Below are positions 47,349-56,521 of a stretch of DNA of 64,000 nucleotides, piece after piece. The translations under genes and the position numbers were made by a program. The notes under the pieces are model-generated. The model was not told where the DNA came from. It worked only from the letters and a program-made list of their open reading frames with translations, and did not search any database. How positions within the stretch are numbered: the first letter of the stretch is position 1; each line of letters starts with the position of its first letter. Source of the DNA: Streptococcus sp. Marseille-Q5986 (GTDB lineage Bacteria; Bacillota; Bacilli; Lactobacillales; Streptococcaceae); contig NZ_CAMPPY010000008.1 in the NCBI RefSeq assembly GCF_946902915.1, forward strand, positions 1 to 64,000, read 5' to 3'.

Positions 47349-48716
47349 TTATTCTTTTTCTTGATATTTAGGTAAGAAGGTTTCCATCAAGAAGGAAGTA
47401 TCATAATCTCCAGCAATGACATTGCGATCTGAAATGAGGTCAAGCTGGAAATCAGCATTGGTCTGCACCCCTTCAATCTCTAGTTCATAGAGGGCACGTT
47501 GCATTTTCATCAAGGCATCAAAACGATTTTCGCCGTGAACGATGACTTTGGCAATCATACTATCATAATAGGGAGGAATGGTATAGCCTGGATAAACTGC
47601 TGAATCCACGCGCAAACCAACTCCACCACTTGGTAGATAGAGATTGGTAATCTTACCTGGACTTGGAGCAAAGTTAGAGGCTGGATTTTCTGCATTGATA
47701 CGGCACTCGATGGCATGGCCACGTAGGACAATATCTTCTTGCTTCACAGACAAAGGCTGACCTGCCGCAATGCGAATCTGTTCCTTCACGATATCAACAC
47801 CTGAAACAAACTCTGTTACTGGATGTTCTACTTGTACACGTGTATTCATTTCCATGAAGTAGAAGTTGCTACTTGCTTCATCAAGCAAAAACTCAATAGT
47901 CCCTGCATTTTCATAGCCTACAGACTCTGCCGCTCGAACAGCAGCAGCACCAATTTCATGACGAAGTGTTTTGCCAATCGCGATGGACGGGCTTTCTTCT
48001 AAGACCTTTTGGTTATTCCGTTGAAGTGAACAATCCCGTTCACCAAGATGGACAACATGCCCCTCTTGATCTGCAAGAATCTGAACTTCGATATGACGAG
48101 CTGGATAAATCACACGTTCAAGATACATAGCGCCATTTCCAAAATTGGCCTTGGCTTCACTGGATGCTGTCTCAAAGGCTGCGACCAAGTCTTCTGCCTT
48201 TTCAACCTTACGAATCCCTTTTCCACCACCACCTGCTGAAGCCTTGAGCATAACAGGATAGCCAATTTTTTTTGCAACTGCAAGTGCCTCTTCAGCCGTG
48301 TGAACTTCACCATCAGATCCTGGGATAACTGGAACCCCAGCCTTGATCATTTGCTCACGCGCATTAATCTTATCTCCCATGGTATCCATTACAGCCCCAG
48401 AAGGACCGATGAACTTAATCCCCACTTCATCACACATAGTGGCAAACTTAGAGTTTTCGCTAAGAAAACCAAAACCTGGGTGGATGGCTTTTGCTTCTGT
48501 CAAGACTGCAGCAGATAAAATCGCATTGATATTGAGGTAAGACTCTGTCGCCTTACCAGGTCCGATACAGATAGCTTCATCCGCTAGGAGTGTGTGAAGA
48601 GCTTCCTTATCGGCAGTTGAATAGACCGCCACCGTCGCAATCCCCAGTTCACGCGCCGCACGGATAATACGAACCGCAATTTCACCACGATTGGCAATTA
48701 AAATTTTTCGAAACAT
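47349..48716 (-). CDS. accC: Biotin carboxylase subunit of acetyl-CoA carboxylase
   Basis: A 455-residue ATP-grasp enzyme that carboxylates biotin on AccB. KILIANRGEIAVRIIRA, the glycine loop ASAGGGGKGIR and MEMNTRVQVEHPVTE are intact. It lies 11 bases past fabZ. Confidence 0.98.
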   Translation of the reverse strand: MFRKILIANRGEIAVRIIRAARELGIATVAVYSTADKEALHTLLADEAICIGPGKATESYLNINAILSAAVLTEAKAIHPGFGFLSENSKFATMCDEVGIKFIGPSGAVMDTMGDKINAREQMIKAGVPVIPGSDGEVHTAEEALAVAKKIGYPVMLKASAGGGGKGIRKVEKAEDLVAAFETASSEAKANFGNGAMYLERVIYPARHIEVQILADQEGHVVHLGERDCSLQRNNQKVLEESPSIAIGKTLRHEIGAAAVRAAESVGYENAGTIEFLLDEASSNFYFMEMNTRVQVEHPVTEFVSGVDIVKEQIRIAAGQPLSVKQEDIVLRGHAIECRINAENPASNFAPSPGKITNLYLPSGGVGLRVDSAVYPGYTIPPYYDSMIAKVIVHGENRFDALMKMQRALYELEIEGVQTNADFQLDLISDRNVIAGDYDTSFLMETFLPKYQEKE

Positions 48717-48727
48717 GGAGAACCTCC

Positions 48728-49150
48728 TTAGTTCCCAATTGCAAAAGTAAGAGTACCACTAGCTGCAAGCTTGCCATCCACTTCAGCCTTTGCTTCAACC
48801 ACAGCTATGGTGCCACGACGTTTTACAAAAGTTGCTGTCATAACCAATTGGTCGCCTGGTACAACTTGCTTCTTGAATTTGACCTTATCCATACCAGCGT
48901 AAAAGACCAGTTTCCCCTTATTTTCAGACTTAGACAACTCCAAAACACCAGCTGTTTGCGCTAAGGCTTCCATAATCAGAACACCTGGCATAACTGGGTA
49001 TTGAGGAAAATGGCCATTAAAGAAAGGCTCGTTGATGGTCACATTTTTGATGGCAACAATGGTGTCCTCGTTCACTTCCAACACACGGTCTACCAGGAGC
49101 ATAGGATAACGGTGGGGAAGGGCTTCTTTGATTCCTTGAATATCAATCAT
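48728..49150 (-). CDS. fabZ: 3-hydroxyacyl-ACP dehydratase FabZ
   Basis: A 140-residue hot-dog dehydratase. [13 protein letters not shown] and [21 protein letters not shown] carry the catalytic histidine and glutamate. In streptococci unsaturated fatty acids arise by FabM acting on the FabZ product. The start overlaps the accB stop by four bases. Confidence 0.97.
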   Translation of the reverse strand: MIDIQGIKEALPHRYPMLLVDRVLEVNEDTIVAIKNVTINEPFFNGHFPQYPVMPGVLIMEALAQTAGVLELSKSENKGKLVFYAGMDKVKFKKQVVPGDQLVMTATFVKRRGTIAVVEAKAEVDGKLAASGTLTFAIGN

Positions 49151-49629
49151 TTGATACGTACCAATCCTTTACCAAACTCAACCATTTCTTCGTTAGAAAC
49201 GAGAATTTCCGTTACCACACCATCCTTAGGAGCTGGGATTTCATTCATGACTTTCATGGCTTCGATAATTACCAATGTTTGACCTTTTTTAACACTATCA
49301 CCAACTGTTACAAAGGCAGGTTTATCTGGACCAGCAGCCAAGTAAGCCACTCCAACAAGTGGGCTCTCTACAACATCTCCCTCAGCAGCCACACTTGTTT
49401 CAGCTGGAGCTTCTTCCACTGCACTCTCTACTAGAGTTGAAGGGGCAGAAACTACTGGACTTGCAGCTACTGCAGTTGTCGCTGGAGCAACTTGAGTTGT
49501 TACTTCAGAAGCCATTCTTGCTCCATTCTTACTGAACTGCAATTCATCCGTTCCATTTTTATAAGAAAATTCTCTCAAACTTGATTGGTCAAATTGAGCC
49601 ATCAAGTCTTTGATCTCATTTAAATTCAT
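49147..49629 (-). CDS. accB: Biotin carboxyl carrier protein
   Basis: A 160-residue protein: N-terminal dimer region, an Ala/Pro/Val/Thr-rich linker (about residues 40-80), then the biotinyl domain with [14 protein letters not shown]. The biotinylated lysine sits in AMKV rather than the commoner AMKM. Its start is two bases after the fabF stop. Confidence 0.97.
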   Translation of the reverse strand: MNLNEIKDLMAQFDQSSLREFSYKNGTDELQFSKNGARMASEVTTQVAPATTAVAASPVVSAPSTLVESAVEEAPAETSVAAEGDVVESPLVGVAYLAAGPDKPAFVTVGDSVKKGQTLVIIEAMKVMNEIPAPKDGVVTEILVSNEEMVEFGKGLVRIK

Positions 49630-49631
49630 AC

Positions 49632-50867
49632 TTATTTATTCTCCCAACGTTTGAAAGCAAGAACGGCATTGTGGCCACCAAACCCAAAAGTATTTGAAAT
49701 AGCGTATGGAATTTCTTGCTCCAAGCCTTGCCCATAAACGACATTGGCTTCGATATAATCTGACAACTCACTTGTTCCAGCTGTCATTGGTACAAAGTTA
49801 TGACGCATAGCTTCGATTGTAGCGATTGCTTCTACTGCCCCTGCAGCACCAAGCAAGTGTCCTGTAAAGGACTTGGTTGAAGATACTGGTACTTCTTTAC
49901 CAAGAACAGCTACAATGGCACTACTTTCTCCTTTTTCATTAGCAGGAGTTGAAGTTCCATGAGCATTGACATAGGCTACTTGCTCTGGAGAAATCTCTGC
50001 CTCTTCCAAAGCTAATTTAATTGCCTTGATTGCACCTTGACCTTCTGGATGAGGTGAAGTCATATGATAAGCATCACAGGTATTTCCATAACCAACTACT
50101 TCAGCCAAGATAGTCGCTCCACGTTTTTCAGCATGTTCAAGACTCTCAAGAACCAGCATCCCAGAACCTTCTCCCATCACAAAACCATTACGGTCTTTGT
50201 CAAATGGAATAGATGCACGAGTTGGATCTTCTGTAGTTGATAGGGCAGTCAATGCTTGGAAACCAGCGATGGCAAAAGGAGTGATAGATGATTCTGCTCC
50301 ACCTACTAACATAACATCTTGGAAACCAAGCTTGATGGAACGGAAGGCATCTCCAATAGCATCATTTGATGAGGCACAGGCCGTATTGATTGATTTACAG
50401 ACACCGTTTGCTCCAAAGCGTATGGCAACATTTCCCGAAGCCATATTTGGCAAGGCTTTTGGAAGTGTCAATGGCTTAACACGTTTTGGACCTTTTTCAT
50501 GAAGACGGATAACTTGGTCTTCGATTTCTTTAATTCCCCCAATACCTGAGGCAACGATGACACCAAAACGATCTTTATCAGTTGCTTCTACATCAAGATT
50601 AGCATTTGTCACCGCTTCTTGAGCTGCGTACAAGGCATACAAAGAATAGTTATCAAAACGGTTGGTATCTTTTTTGACAAAGTATTTATCAAATGGAAAA
50701 TCTTGAACTTCTGCCGCATTGTGCACAGCAAATTCGCTGTGGTCAAACTTAGTGATTTCTCCAATTCCGATTTTACCAGTTTGCAAACTGTTCCAAAATT
50801 CCTCTGGAGTATTTCCAATCGGAGAGGTCAATCCATAACCTGTTACTACAACTCGATTTAGTTTCAT
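49632..50867 (-). CDS. fabF: Beta-ketoacyl-ACP synthase II
   Basis: A 411-residue condensing enzyme of chain elongation. Catalytic Cys in NTACASSNDAIG, the two histidines in NAHGTSTPANE and SFTGHLLGAAG, and the lysine near KSFTG are present. It is the only elongation KAS visible here, as expected in streptococci. Confidence 0.98.
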   Translation of the reverse strand: MKLNRVVVTGYGLTSPIGNTPEEFWNSLQTGKIGIGEITKFDHSEFAVHNAAEVQDFPFDKYFVKKDTNRFDNYSLYALYAAQEAVTNANLDVEATDKDRFGVIVASGIGGIKEIEDQVIRLHEKGPKRVKPLTLPKALPNMASGNVAIRFGANGVCKSINTACASSNDAIGDAFRSIKLGFQDVMLVGGAESSITPFAIAGFQALTALSTTEDPTRASIPFDKDRNGFVMGEGSGMLVLESLEHAEKRGATILAEVVGYGNTCDAYHMTSPHPEGQGAIKAIKLALEEAEISPEQVAYVNAHGTSTPANEKGESSAIVAVLGKEVPVSSTKSFTGHLLGAAGAVEAIATIEAMRHNFVPMTAGTSELSDYIEANVVYGQGLEQEIPYAISNTFGFGGHNAVLAFKRWENK

Positions 50868-50895
50868 CTGTCTTACCTATATCTTTCCTTATTTT

Positions 50896-51627
50896 TTACA
50901 TGCTAAGTCCGCCATCAACAGCGAGAACTTGTCCTGTCAAATAATCCTGTCCAGCTAGGAATACTGTAGCATCTGCAATATGTTCTGCTTGTCCAAAACG
51001 CTTCATTGGGACTTGGGCCAATGTCGCTTCCTTGACCTTATCAGACAAAACGGCAGTCATATCCGATTCAATCATCCCTGGTGCAAGAGCATTTACGCGT
51101 ACGTTGCGATTAGCAACTTCACGTGCTACTGACTTGGTAAAACCAATCAAACCTGCTTTAGAAGCTGCATAGTTGGCCTGCCCGATATTTCCCATCAAAC
51201 CGACCACACTGGACATATTGATGATCGCACCTTCACGCGCCTTTATCATCTGTTTCAAGACTGCTTGCGTCATGTTGAAGGCACCTGTCAAGTTGATTTT
51301 AATCACCTTTTCAAAATCTTCTTCTGTCATCTTAAGCATGAGTGTATCTTGAGTTATCCCAGCATTGTTGACCAAGACATCGACAGAACTGAGTTCTGCA
51401 ATTGCTTGATCTACCATACGTTTGGCATCTGCGAAGTTTGAAACATCACCTAAGATTGGTACCACTTTGACACCGTAGTTTGAAAACTCAGCCAGCAAGT
51501 CTTCTGAGATTGTCCCACGACTATTCAAGACTACATTCGCACCTAGTTTGGCAAATTTGTGAGCAATGGCAAGTCCGATACCACGACTTGAACCTGTAAC
51601 AAAGATATTTTTATTTTTTAGTTGCAT
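50896..51627 (-). CDS. fabG: 3-oxoacyl-ACP reductase FabG
   Basis: A 243-residue short-chain dehydrogenase. NADPH motif TGSSRGIGLAIA, NNAGIT, the active serine in INMSSVVG and YAASKAGL with Tyr and Lys are complete. It lies 28 bases before fabF and 45 bases after fabD. Confidence 0.98.
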   Translation of the reverse strand: MQLKNKNIFVTGSSRGIGLAIAHKFAKLGANVVLNSRGTISEDLLAEFSNYGVKVVPILGDVSNFADAKRMVDQAIAELSSVDVLVNNAGITQDTLMLKMTEEDFEKVIKINLTGAFNMTQAVLKQMIKAREGAIINMSSVVGLMGNIGQANYAASKAGLIGFTKSVAREVANRNVRVNALAPGMIESDMTAVLSDKVKEATLAQVPMKRFGQAEHIADATVFLAGQDYLTGQVLAVDGGLSM

Positions 51628-51672
51628 TCTATTCTCCTGTTTCCTGTTGTATTTTATGTGAGAAGGGGGTCA

Positions 51673-52593
51673 CTAGTTTCCTAGCAAAGCATCCAAGCTT
51701 GTTTGATCTTCAACGTTAGCTAGCTGAGCAGTTTTATCGATTTTTTTGACAAATCCTGATAGGATCTTACCAGGACCGATTTCAATAAAGTTGCTCACAC
51801 CAGCATCCTGCATCACAGCAATACTTTCATAAAAACGAACAGGTTCTTTCACCTGACGCGTCAAGAGCTCTTGGATTCGATCTTTTTCCATAACAGCAGC
51901 TTCCGTATTGCCGACTAGTGGACAAGTAAAATCAGAGAAACTCACTCCTTCAAGAGCTCCAGCTAGTTGCTGACTGGCTGGTTCAAGAAGAGCTGTATGG
52001 AAAGGACCAGATACATTTAAAGGAATCAAGCGTTTTGCTCCTGCTTCCTGCAAGAGTTCAACTGCGCGGTCAACCGTAGCCACCTCACCACCGATAACGA
52101 TTTGGCTTGGGGTATTGTAGTTGGCTGGAGTCACTACTCCTACTTTAGAGGCATTTTTGCAAGCTTCCTCAATCACTTCTACCGGAGTATTAAGAACCGC
52201 AACCATCTTTCCAGATCCTGCAGGTGCAGCCTCTTCCATATAAGCACCACGTTTAGCAACCAAGGCAACTGCATCCTCAAAATCCAAGGCACCGCTGGCC
52301 ACCAAGGCAGAGTATTCTCCAAGAGACAAACCAGCAACCATATCAGGCTGATAGCCTTTTTCTTTCAATAGTCGGTAAATAGCAACGGATGTAGCTAGAA
52401 TAGCTGGTTGCGTGTAACGAGTCTGATTTAACTTTGCTTCATCATTGTCAATCAAGTCACGGAGGTCATACCCTAATACTTGGCTAGCTTGGTCAATTGT
52501 TTCCTTGACGATAGGATAGTGGTCATAGAGATCACGTCCCATCCCTATATACTGAGCACCTTGGCCCGCAAATAGAAAGGCTGTTTTAGTCAT
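51673..52593 (-). CDS. fabD: Malonyl-CoA:ACP transacylase
   Basis: A 306-residue transacylase. FLFAGQGAQYIGMGRDL and nucleophile elbow GLSLGEYSAL, plus GPFHTALL with the catalytic histidine, are intact. The start MTKTAFLFAGQG at 52593 overlaps the fabK stop by eight bases; the longer upstream frame lies within fabK. Confidence 0.97.
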   Translation of the reverse strand: MTKTAFLFAGQGAQYIGMGRDLYDHYPIVKETIDQASQVLGYDLRDLIDNDEAKLNQTRYTQPAILATSVAIYRLLKEKGYQPDMVAGLSLGEYSALVASGALDFEDAVALVAKRGAYMEEAAPAGSGKMVAVLNTPVEVIEEACKNASKVGVVTPANYNTPSQIVIGGEVATVDRAVELLQEAGAKRLIPLNVSGPFHTALLEPASQQLAGALEGVSFSDFTCPLVGNTEAAVMEKDRIQELLTRQVKEPVRFYESIAVMQDAGVSNFIEIGPGKILSGFVKKIDKTAQLANVEDQTSLDALLGN

Positions 52594-53560
52594 TTTTTGT
52601 AACTCCTGCCCAACGAGCAGCTTCTTCTTGAATTTTTTCAGCTGCACCGTAGTAGATATCTTTTAAGATTTCTTCAACAGTTTCTTCTTTGGAAACAAGC
52701 CCTGCAATTTGACCTGCCATGACAGATCCGCCATCCACATCACCATGGACAACAGCTTTAGCTAAAGCTCCTGCACCCATTTGCTCAAAGATTTCCAAAT
52801 CTGGATTTTCTTGTTTAAAGGCATCCTTTTCAGCTTGCTCGAAATCACGAGTCAACTGGTTTTTAATGGCACGAACTGCGTGTCCAAAATATTGTGCTGA
52901 AATCGTTGTATCAATATCACGAGCTTTTAAAATTCTAGCTTTATAGTTTGGATGAGCATTAGACTCTTTGGCAACTACAAAACGAGTTCCTACTTGAACA
53001 GCTTCTGCGCCAAGCATAAACCCAGCCGCTGCCCCCTCACCATCTGCAATACCACCAGCAGCAATAACTGGAATTGAAACAGCTGCAGCAACTTGGCGAA
53101 CTAAGGTCATAGTTGTTAATTTACCAATGTGTCCACCAGCTTCCATACCTTCTGCAATGACGGCATCCGCACCGATTTTTTCCATGCGTTTTGCCAAAGC
53201 AACACTAGGAACAACTGGAAACACTGGAATTCCTGCATCATGGAAACGGTTCATGTATTTACTTGGATTTCCAGCACCAGTTGTAACCACCTTAACTCCT
53301 TCTTCAATCACGAGATCAACGATGTCTTCTACAAAAGGTGACAAGAGCATGATGTTGACACCAAAAGGTTTATCCGTAAGTGACTTGATTTTATCGATAT
53401 TAGCCTTTACGACCTCTTTAGGTGCATTTCCACCACCGATAATCCCTAAACCACCAGCTTTTGATACCGCACCAGCCAAGTCACCATCAGCAACCCAGGC
53501 CATTCCTCCTTGAAAAATAGGATAATCAATGTTCAATAATTCTGTAATACGTGTTTTCAT
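52586..53560 (-). CDS. fabK: Enoyl-ACP reductase II (FMN-dependent)
   Basis: A 324-residue FMN oxidoreductase of the nitronate-monooxygenase fold that replaces FabI in streptococci and makes them resistant to triclosan. YPIFQGGMAWVADGDLAGAV, IAEGMEAGGHIG and IAAGGIADGEGAAA are recognisable. A FabT-type palindrome lies 49 bases before the start, so acpP and fabK sit in separately regulated segments. Confidence 0.97.
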   Translation of the reverse strand: MKTRITELLNIDYPIFQGGMAWVADGDLAGAVSKAGGLGIIGGGNAPKEVVKANIDKIKSLTDKPFGVNIMLLSPFVEDIVDLVIEEGVKVVTTGAGNPSKYMNRFHDAGIPVFPVVPSVALAKRMEKIGADAVIAEGMEAGGHIGKLTTMTLVRQVAAAVSIPVIAAGGIADGEGAAAGFMLGAEAVQVGTRFVVAKESNAHPNYKARILKARDIDTTISAQYFGHAVRAIKNQLTRDFEQAEKDAFKQENPDLEIFEQMGAGALAKAVVHGDVDGGSVMAGQIAGLVSKEETVEEILKDIYYGAAEKIQEEAARWAGVTKND

Positions 53561-53608
53561 AGTGCCTCCACCATTCCTTGCTTACGTAATAGTTCGATAA
53601 GTTTATCA

Positions 53609-53621
53609 TTTGAACTTCAAA
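53609..53621. promoter_or_regulatory. Candidate FabT operator upstream of fabK
   Basis: TTTGAACTTCAAA, a 6-1-6 palindrome in the acpP-fabK gap. In pneumococci FabT binds AT-rich palindromes of TTTGA-type arms upstream of fabT and fabK, which fits this position. Confidence 0.7.
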
Positions 53622-53628
53622 CTATTAC

Positions 53629-53665
53629 CTAAACAAGAGGGAGTGGGTCTCCCCTACTCCTTTTA
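53629..53665 (-). terminator. Attenuator-like hairpin after acpP
   Basis: GGAGTAGGGGAGACCCACTCC on the minus strand forms a GC-rich hairpin within 40 bases of the acpP stop, with only a modest CTCTTGTTT tail. It may partly terminate or process the acpP message before fabK. Confidence 0.5.
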
Positions 53666-53677
53666 GTAATATGTTAA

Positions 53678-53902
53678 TTATTTTGTTTGCTCTTCAACGT
53701 AGGCAACCAAGTCACCAACTGTTTTCAAGTTATCTTCTGCTTCGATTTGGATATCAAAAGCATCTTCGATTTCAGAGATTACTTGGAACAAGTCCAATGA
53801 ATCTGCATCCAAATCATCAAAAGTAGATTCAAGTGTTACTTCTGATGCGTCTTTTCCAAGTTCTTCAACGATAATTTCTTGTACTTTTTCAAATACTGCC
53901 AT
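53678..53902 (-). CDS. acpP: Acyl carrier protein
   Basis: A 74-residue acidic helical protein. [11 protein letters not shown] carries the serine that receives 4'-phosphopantetheine. AAGGAGTCCTATC precedes the start. It is the ACP of the fab cluster, between fabH and fabK. Confidence 0.97.
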   Translation of the reverse strand: MAVFEKVQEIIVEELGKDASEVTLESTFDDLDADSLDLFQVISEIEDAFDIQIEAEDNLKTVGDLVAYVEEQTK

Positions 53903-53959
53903 GATAGGACTCCTTTAAAATATATAAAAATTATAACTATGTGCTTACCACATGATTAC

Positions 53960-54934
53960 CTAGATTGTAAGAATGAGTGTGCCCCATGTCAAACCTCCAC
54001 CAAAGCCTGATAGGAGAATCGTCTGGCTGCCATCTAAACGAATCATGCCATTCTCCACACACTCTGAGAGCAAAATCGGGATACTTGCTGCACTGGTATT
54101 CCCATACTCCATCATATTGGCAGGAAGCTTATCTCGGTCTACACCGATTTTCTTAGCCATCTTATCCAAAATACGGATATTTGCCTGATGAAGCAAGAGA
54201 TAATCCAATTCTGATGCTGCGATTGGACCATTTTCAATGGTTTCTTTGATCGATCTAGCAACATCACGATTTGCAAAATCAAAAACTGCTCGTCCATCCA
54301 TCTTCAGAAAAGCAGGAACTGCTTCTTGATCTGAAAAAGGCGAAGCCAAAGCCGTTTGACCATAGGTCAAACACTCGCTCCGAGAGCCATCTGTATAGAG
54401 ACTTTCCACAAGGAAGTGCCGTGTTTCGCTCGTTTCCAAGAGAACGCCACCAGCACCATCTCCAAAGAGAACAGCTGTCGAACGTTCAGACCAATCAACT
54501 GCCTTGGATAAGGTTTCAGCCCCGATAACAATCCCTTTCTTGAACTGTCCAGAACTTAGAAACTTTTCAGCAGTTGAGAGAGCGAATACAAAGCCACTAC
54601 AAGCTGCCGTCAAATCAAAGGCAAAAGCTCTATGAGCTCCGATATTTGCCTGAACCCGAGCTGCCGTAGAAGGCATCATCGAATCTGGAGTAATCGTCGC
54701 TACAATGATAAAATCAATCTGGTCTGCTGTTAAGCTCCCTTTAGCTAGCAAACTCTTAGCAACTTCTGTCGCCAAGTCACTTGTAGACTCCGTTTTTGAG
54801 ATATGTCTCTGTTTAATTCCTGTCCGACTTGAAATCCACTCATCGTTTGTATCCATGATTTGAGCCAAGTCATGATTAGTGACCACTTGCTCTGGAACAT
54901 AATGAGCAACTTGGCTTATTTTAGCAAAGGCCAT
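53960..54934 (-). CDS. fabH: Beta-ketoacyl-ACP synthase III
   Basis: A 324-residue initiating condensing enzyme that joins acetyl-CoA to malonyl-ACP. Catalytic Cys in [13 protein letters not shown], His in [11 protein letters not shown] and Asn in [10 protein letters not shown] are complete. Its start overlaps the fabT stop by one base. Confidence 0.97.
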   Translation of the reverse strand: MAFAKISQVAHYVPEQVVTNHDLAQIMDTNDEWISSRTGIKQRHISKTESTSDLATEVAKSLLAKGSLTADQIDFIIVATITPDSMMPSTAARVQANIGAHRAFAFDLTAACSGFVFALSTAEKFLSSGQFKKGIVIGAETLSKAVDWSERSTAVLFGDGAGGVLLETSETRHFLVESLYTDGSRSECLTYGQTALASPFSDQEAVPAFLKMDGRAVFDFANRDVARSIKETIENGPIAASELDYLLLHQANIRILDKMAKKIGVDRDKLPANMMEYGNTSAASIPILLSECVENGMIRLDGSQTILLSGFGGGLTWGTLILTI

Positions 54935-55367
54935 TATTTCAAATCCTCCAAAAATTGATAAAGGTTCGTCAATCCTCTGCCCATGACTTTCTTTTCCTCA
55001 GGACTCATGCCATCAATAATTCTTTCAACCATTGCCTTGTGGAATCGTTTGTGAAGGCGGTGAAGCAAACGACCTTTCTTTGTCAAATGCAGATAGACCA
55101 CACGACGGTCTTGATCAGAACGAATACGCTCAATGTAACCCTTTCTTTCTAGGTTATTCAAGCTCGTCGTAACTGTTCCCAGGGTCACCATCAGTTCTTT
55201 GGAAACCTTACTAGGCGTCGCCTCAGGGAACTTCCCAATCACATCAATCGTGTGCATTTCTTTGATGGAGTGTCTTTGAATCGACTACCTCGTAAGCTAG
55301 CCTCCTCAATCACAAGGACGTTATTGAAAATAGATGTTAAATAATCATTTACTTGTTGGTAGTCCAA
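54934..55367 (-). pseudogene. fabT: MarR-family fatty-acid repressor FabT, frameshifted
   Basis: Two frames make one FabT. The first starts at TTG 55367 (GGAGGG nine bases upstream) and reads DYQQVNDYLTSIFNN...SLRGSRFKDT; one base is then missing near 55265-55272 and the rest (IKEMHTIDVIGKF to the end) is in the next frame. The whole spans 434 bases, one short of the 435 needed for a 144-residue FabT. The winged helix (SKELMVTLGTVTTSLNNLERKGYI) lies after the shift. An internal ATG at 55257 has no good ribosome binding site. Loss of FabT would derepress the cluster. Confidence 0.85.
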
Positions 55368-55396
55368 ACTTTTTCCCTCCTCAAAAAACTTTCACA

Positions 55397-55411
55397 ATCA
55401 AAACATTTGAT
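55397..55411. promoter_or_regulatory. Candidate FabT operator upstream of fabT
   Basis: ATCAAAACATTTGAT, with perfect 6-base arms and a 3-base centre. It lies just downstream of the fabT -10 box, where binding would block transcription and give autoregulation. Confidence 0.75.
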
Positions 55412-55417
55412 AGAAAA

Positions 55418-55446
55418 AGTATAACAAACTTCAAAGAATTGTGCAA
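55418..55446 (-). promoter_or_regulatory. Promoter of fabT-fabH
   Basis: TTGCAC (55441-55446), 17 bases, TATACT (55418-55423) on the minus strand, between fabM and fabT. Confidence 0.75.
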
Positions 55447-55454
55447 GTATTTTT

Positions 55455-56240
55455 TTATTTTCCTGAAAACTTTGGTCTTCTTCTTTCAGAATGTGCTCGA
55501 ATCCCTTCTTTAAAATCTTCAGTTAAAGATAAAGATTCCTGCAGTTTCAATTCCAATTCGGCATAATCTTGCCAATCCTTAAATTGACTTTCCCAAACTA
55601 ACTTTTTAATCGCTGCGTATGAGTTTGCTGAACCTCGTCTTAATTTTTTCAGAACTTGTTCTCTTGTTTTTTCTAATTTGTCAGCTTCACAAACGCGGTA
55701 TACTACGCCCCATTCCAGTGCTTTTTCAGCAGTCAAGGCTTCTCCTGTCATAGCAAGTTGTGCAGCTCGTGTTACCCCGATACTACGACTCAAGAGATGA
55801 ATCCCACCAGCGTCCGGCGCCAATCCAACTCCAACAAAGGCTTGGATAAATTTTGCCTTATCAGTCGCCAAGCAAAAATCAACTGCTACTGCCATATTTG
55901 CCGCCGCACCTGCAACCGCTCCATCAACCTCCATCAAAACAGGTTTAGGAATTTGCTTGATTTTAAAAGAAATTGTATTGACTAATTCTGCAATCTTATT
56001 CAAAGAAGGGATATCATCTTCATCCACTGCTCGTTTCATCTCAACTAAATCTCCCCCAACTGAAAAGACCTTACCATTCGCGTTTATCAATATAAACTGA
56101 ACAGCTTGATCTTGTTCTGCTAGGGTCAACGCTTCTAAAATCTCCTCACACATTGGGATATGGAAACCATTTGCCACTTCGGGACGATTCAAAGTAATGA
56201 TAGCCAGATCATCTACGATCTGATATAGGATATGATTCAT
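55455..56240 (-). CDS. fabM: Trans-2-decenoyl-ACP isomerase FabM (enoyl-CoA hydratase fold)
   Basis: A 261-residue crotonase-fold protein. [19 protein letters not shown] and [20 protein letters not shown] regions form the oxyanion hole. At this locus it is FabM, which isomerises trans-2- to cis-3-decenoyl-ACP to start unsaturated fatty acids. The start [20 protein letters not shown] follows GAAGGAG. A separate promoter (TTGCAT-16-TATACT, 56288-56315) drives it. The earlier label enoyl-CoA hydratase is the alternative. Confidence 0.93.
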   Translation of the reverse strand: MNHILYQIVDDLAIITLNRPEVANGFHIPMCEEILEALTLAEQDQAVQFILINANGKVFSVGGDLVEMKRAVDEDDIPSLNKIAELVNTISFKIKQIPKPVLMEVDGAVAGAAANMAVAVDFCLATDKAKFIQAFVGVGLAPDAGGIHLLSRSIGVTRAAQLAMTGEALTAEKALEWGVVYRVCEADKLEKTREQVLKKLRRGSANSYAAIKKLVWESQFKDWQDYAELELKLQESLSLTEDFKEGIRAHSERRRPKFSGK

Positions 56241-56287
56241 AGCTTCTCCTTCTCTTCTATAAGGAAATAAAATTATTTCATTTTCAA

Positions 56288-56315
56288 AGTATACCTTTTT
56301 TAGATAAAGATGCAA
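56288..56315 (-). promoter_or_regulatory. Promoter of fabM
   Basis: TTGCAT (56310-56315), 16 bases, TATACT (56288-56293) on the minus strand. Confidence 0.65.
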
Positions 56316-56463
56316 GGAAAAACTAAAGGAAAGTGTCTCAGCTGATTATTTCCCTATCGTTTATGAGTGTAAATAGAATTTGACTCTCTTACTTTTAAAC
56401 TGTTGTCGCTTTTCAGAATAAGTTAGCATTTACTTCTATTATGATAGGGAGCTATTTTCTTCA

Positions 56464-56492
56464 TTGAAAAATGCCCCTCTTTCTGCTATAAT
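56464..56492 (+). promoter_or_regulatory. Promoter of lysC
   Basis: TTGAAA (56464-56469), 17 bases ending TGC, TATAAT (56487-56492). Extended -10 promoter 30 bases before the start codon. Confidence 0.85.
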
Positions 56493-56521
56493 CGTATAAA
56501 ATACTTACTTGAGGAGTCCTT

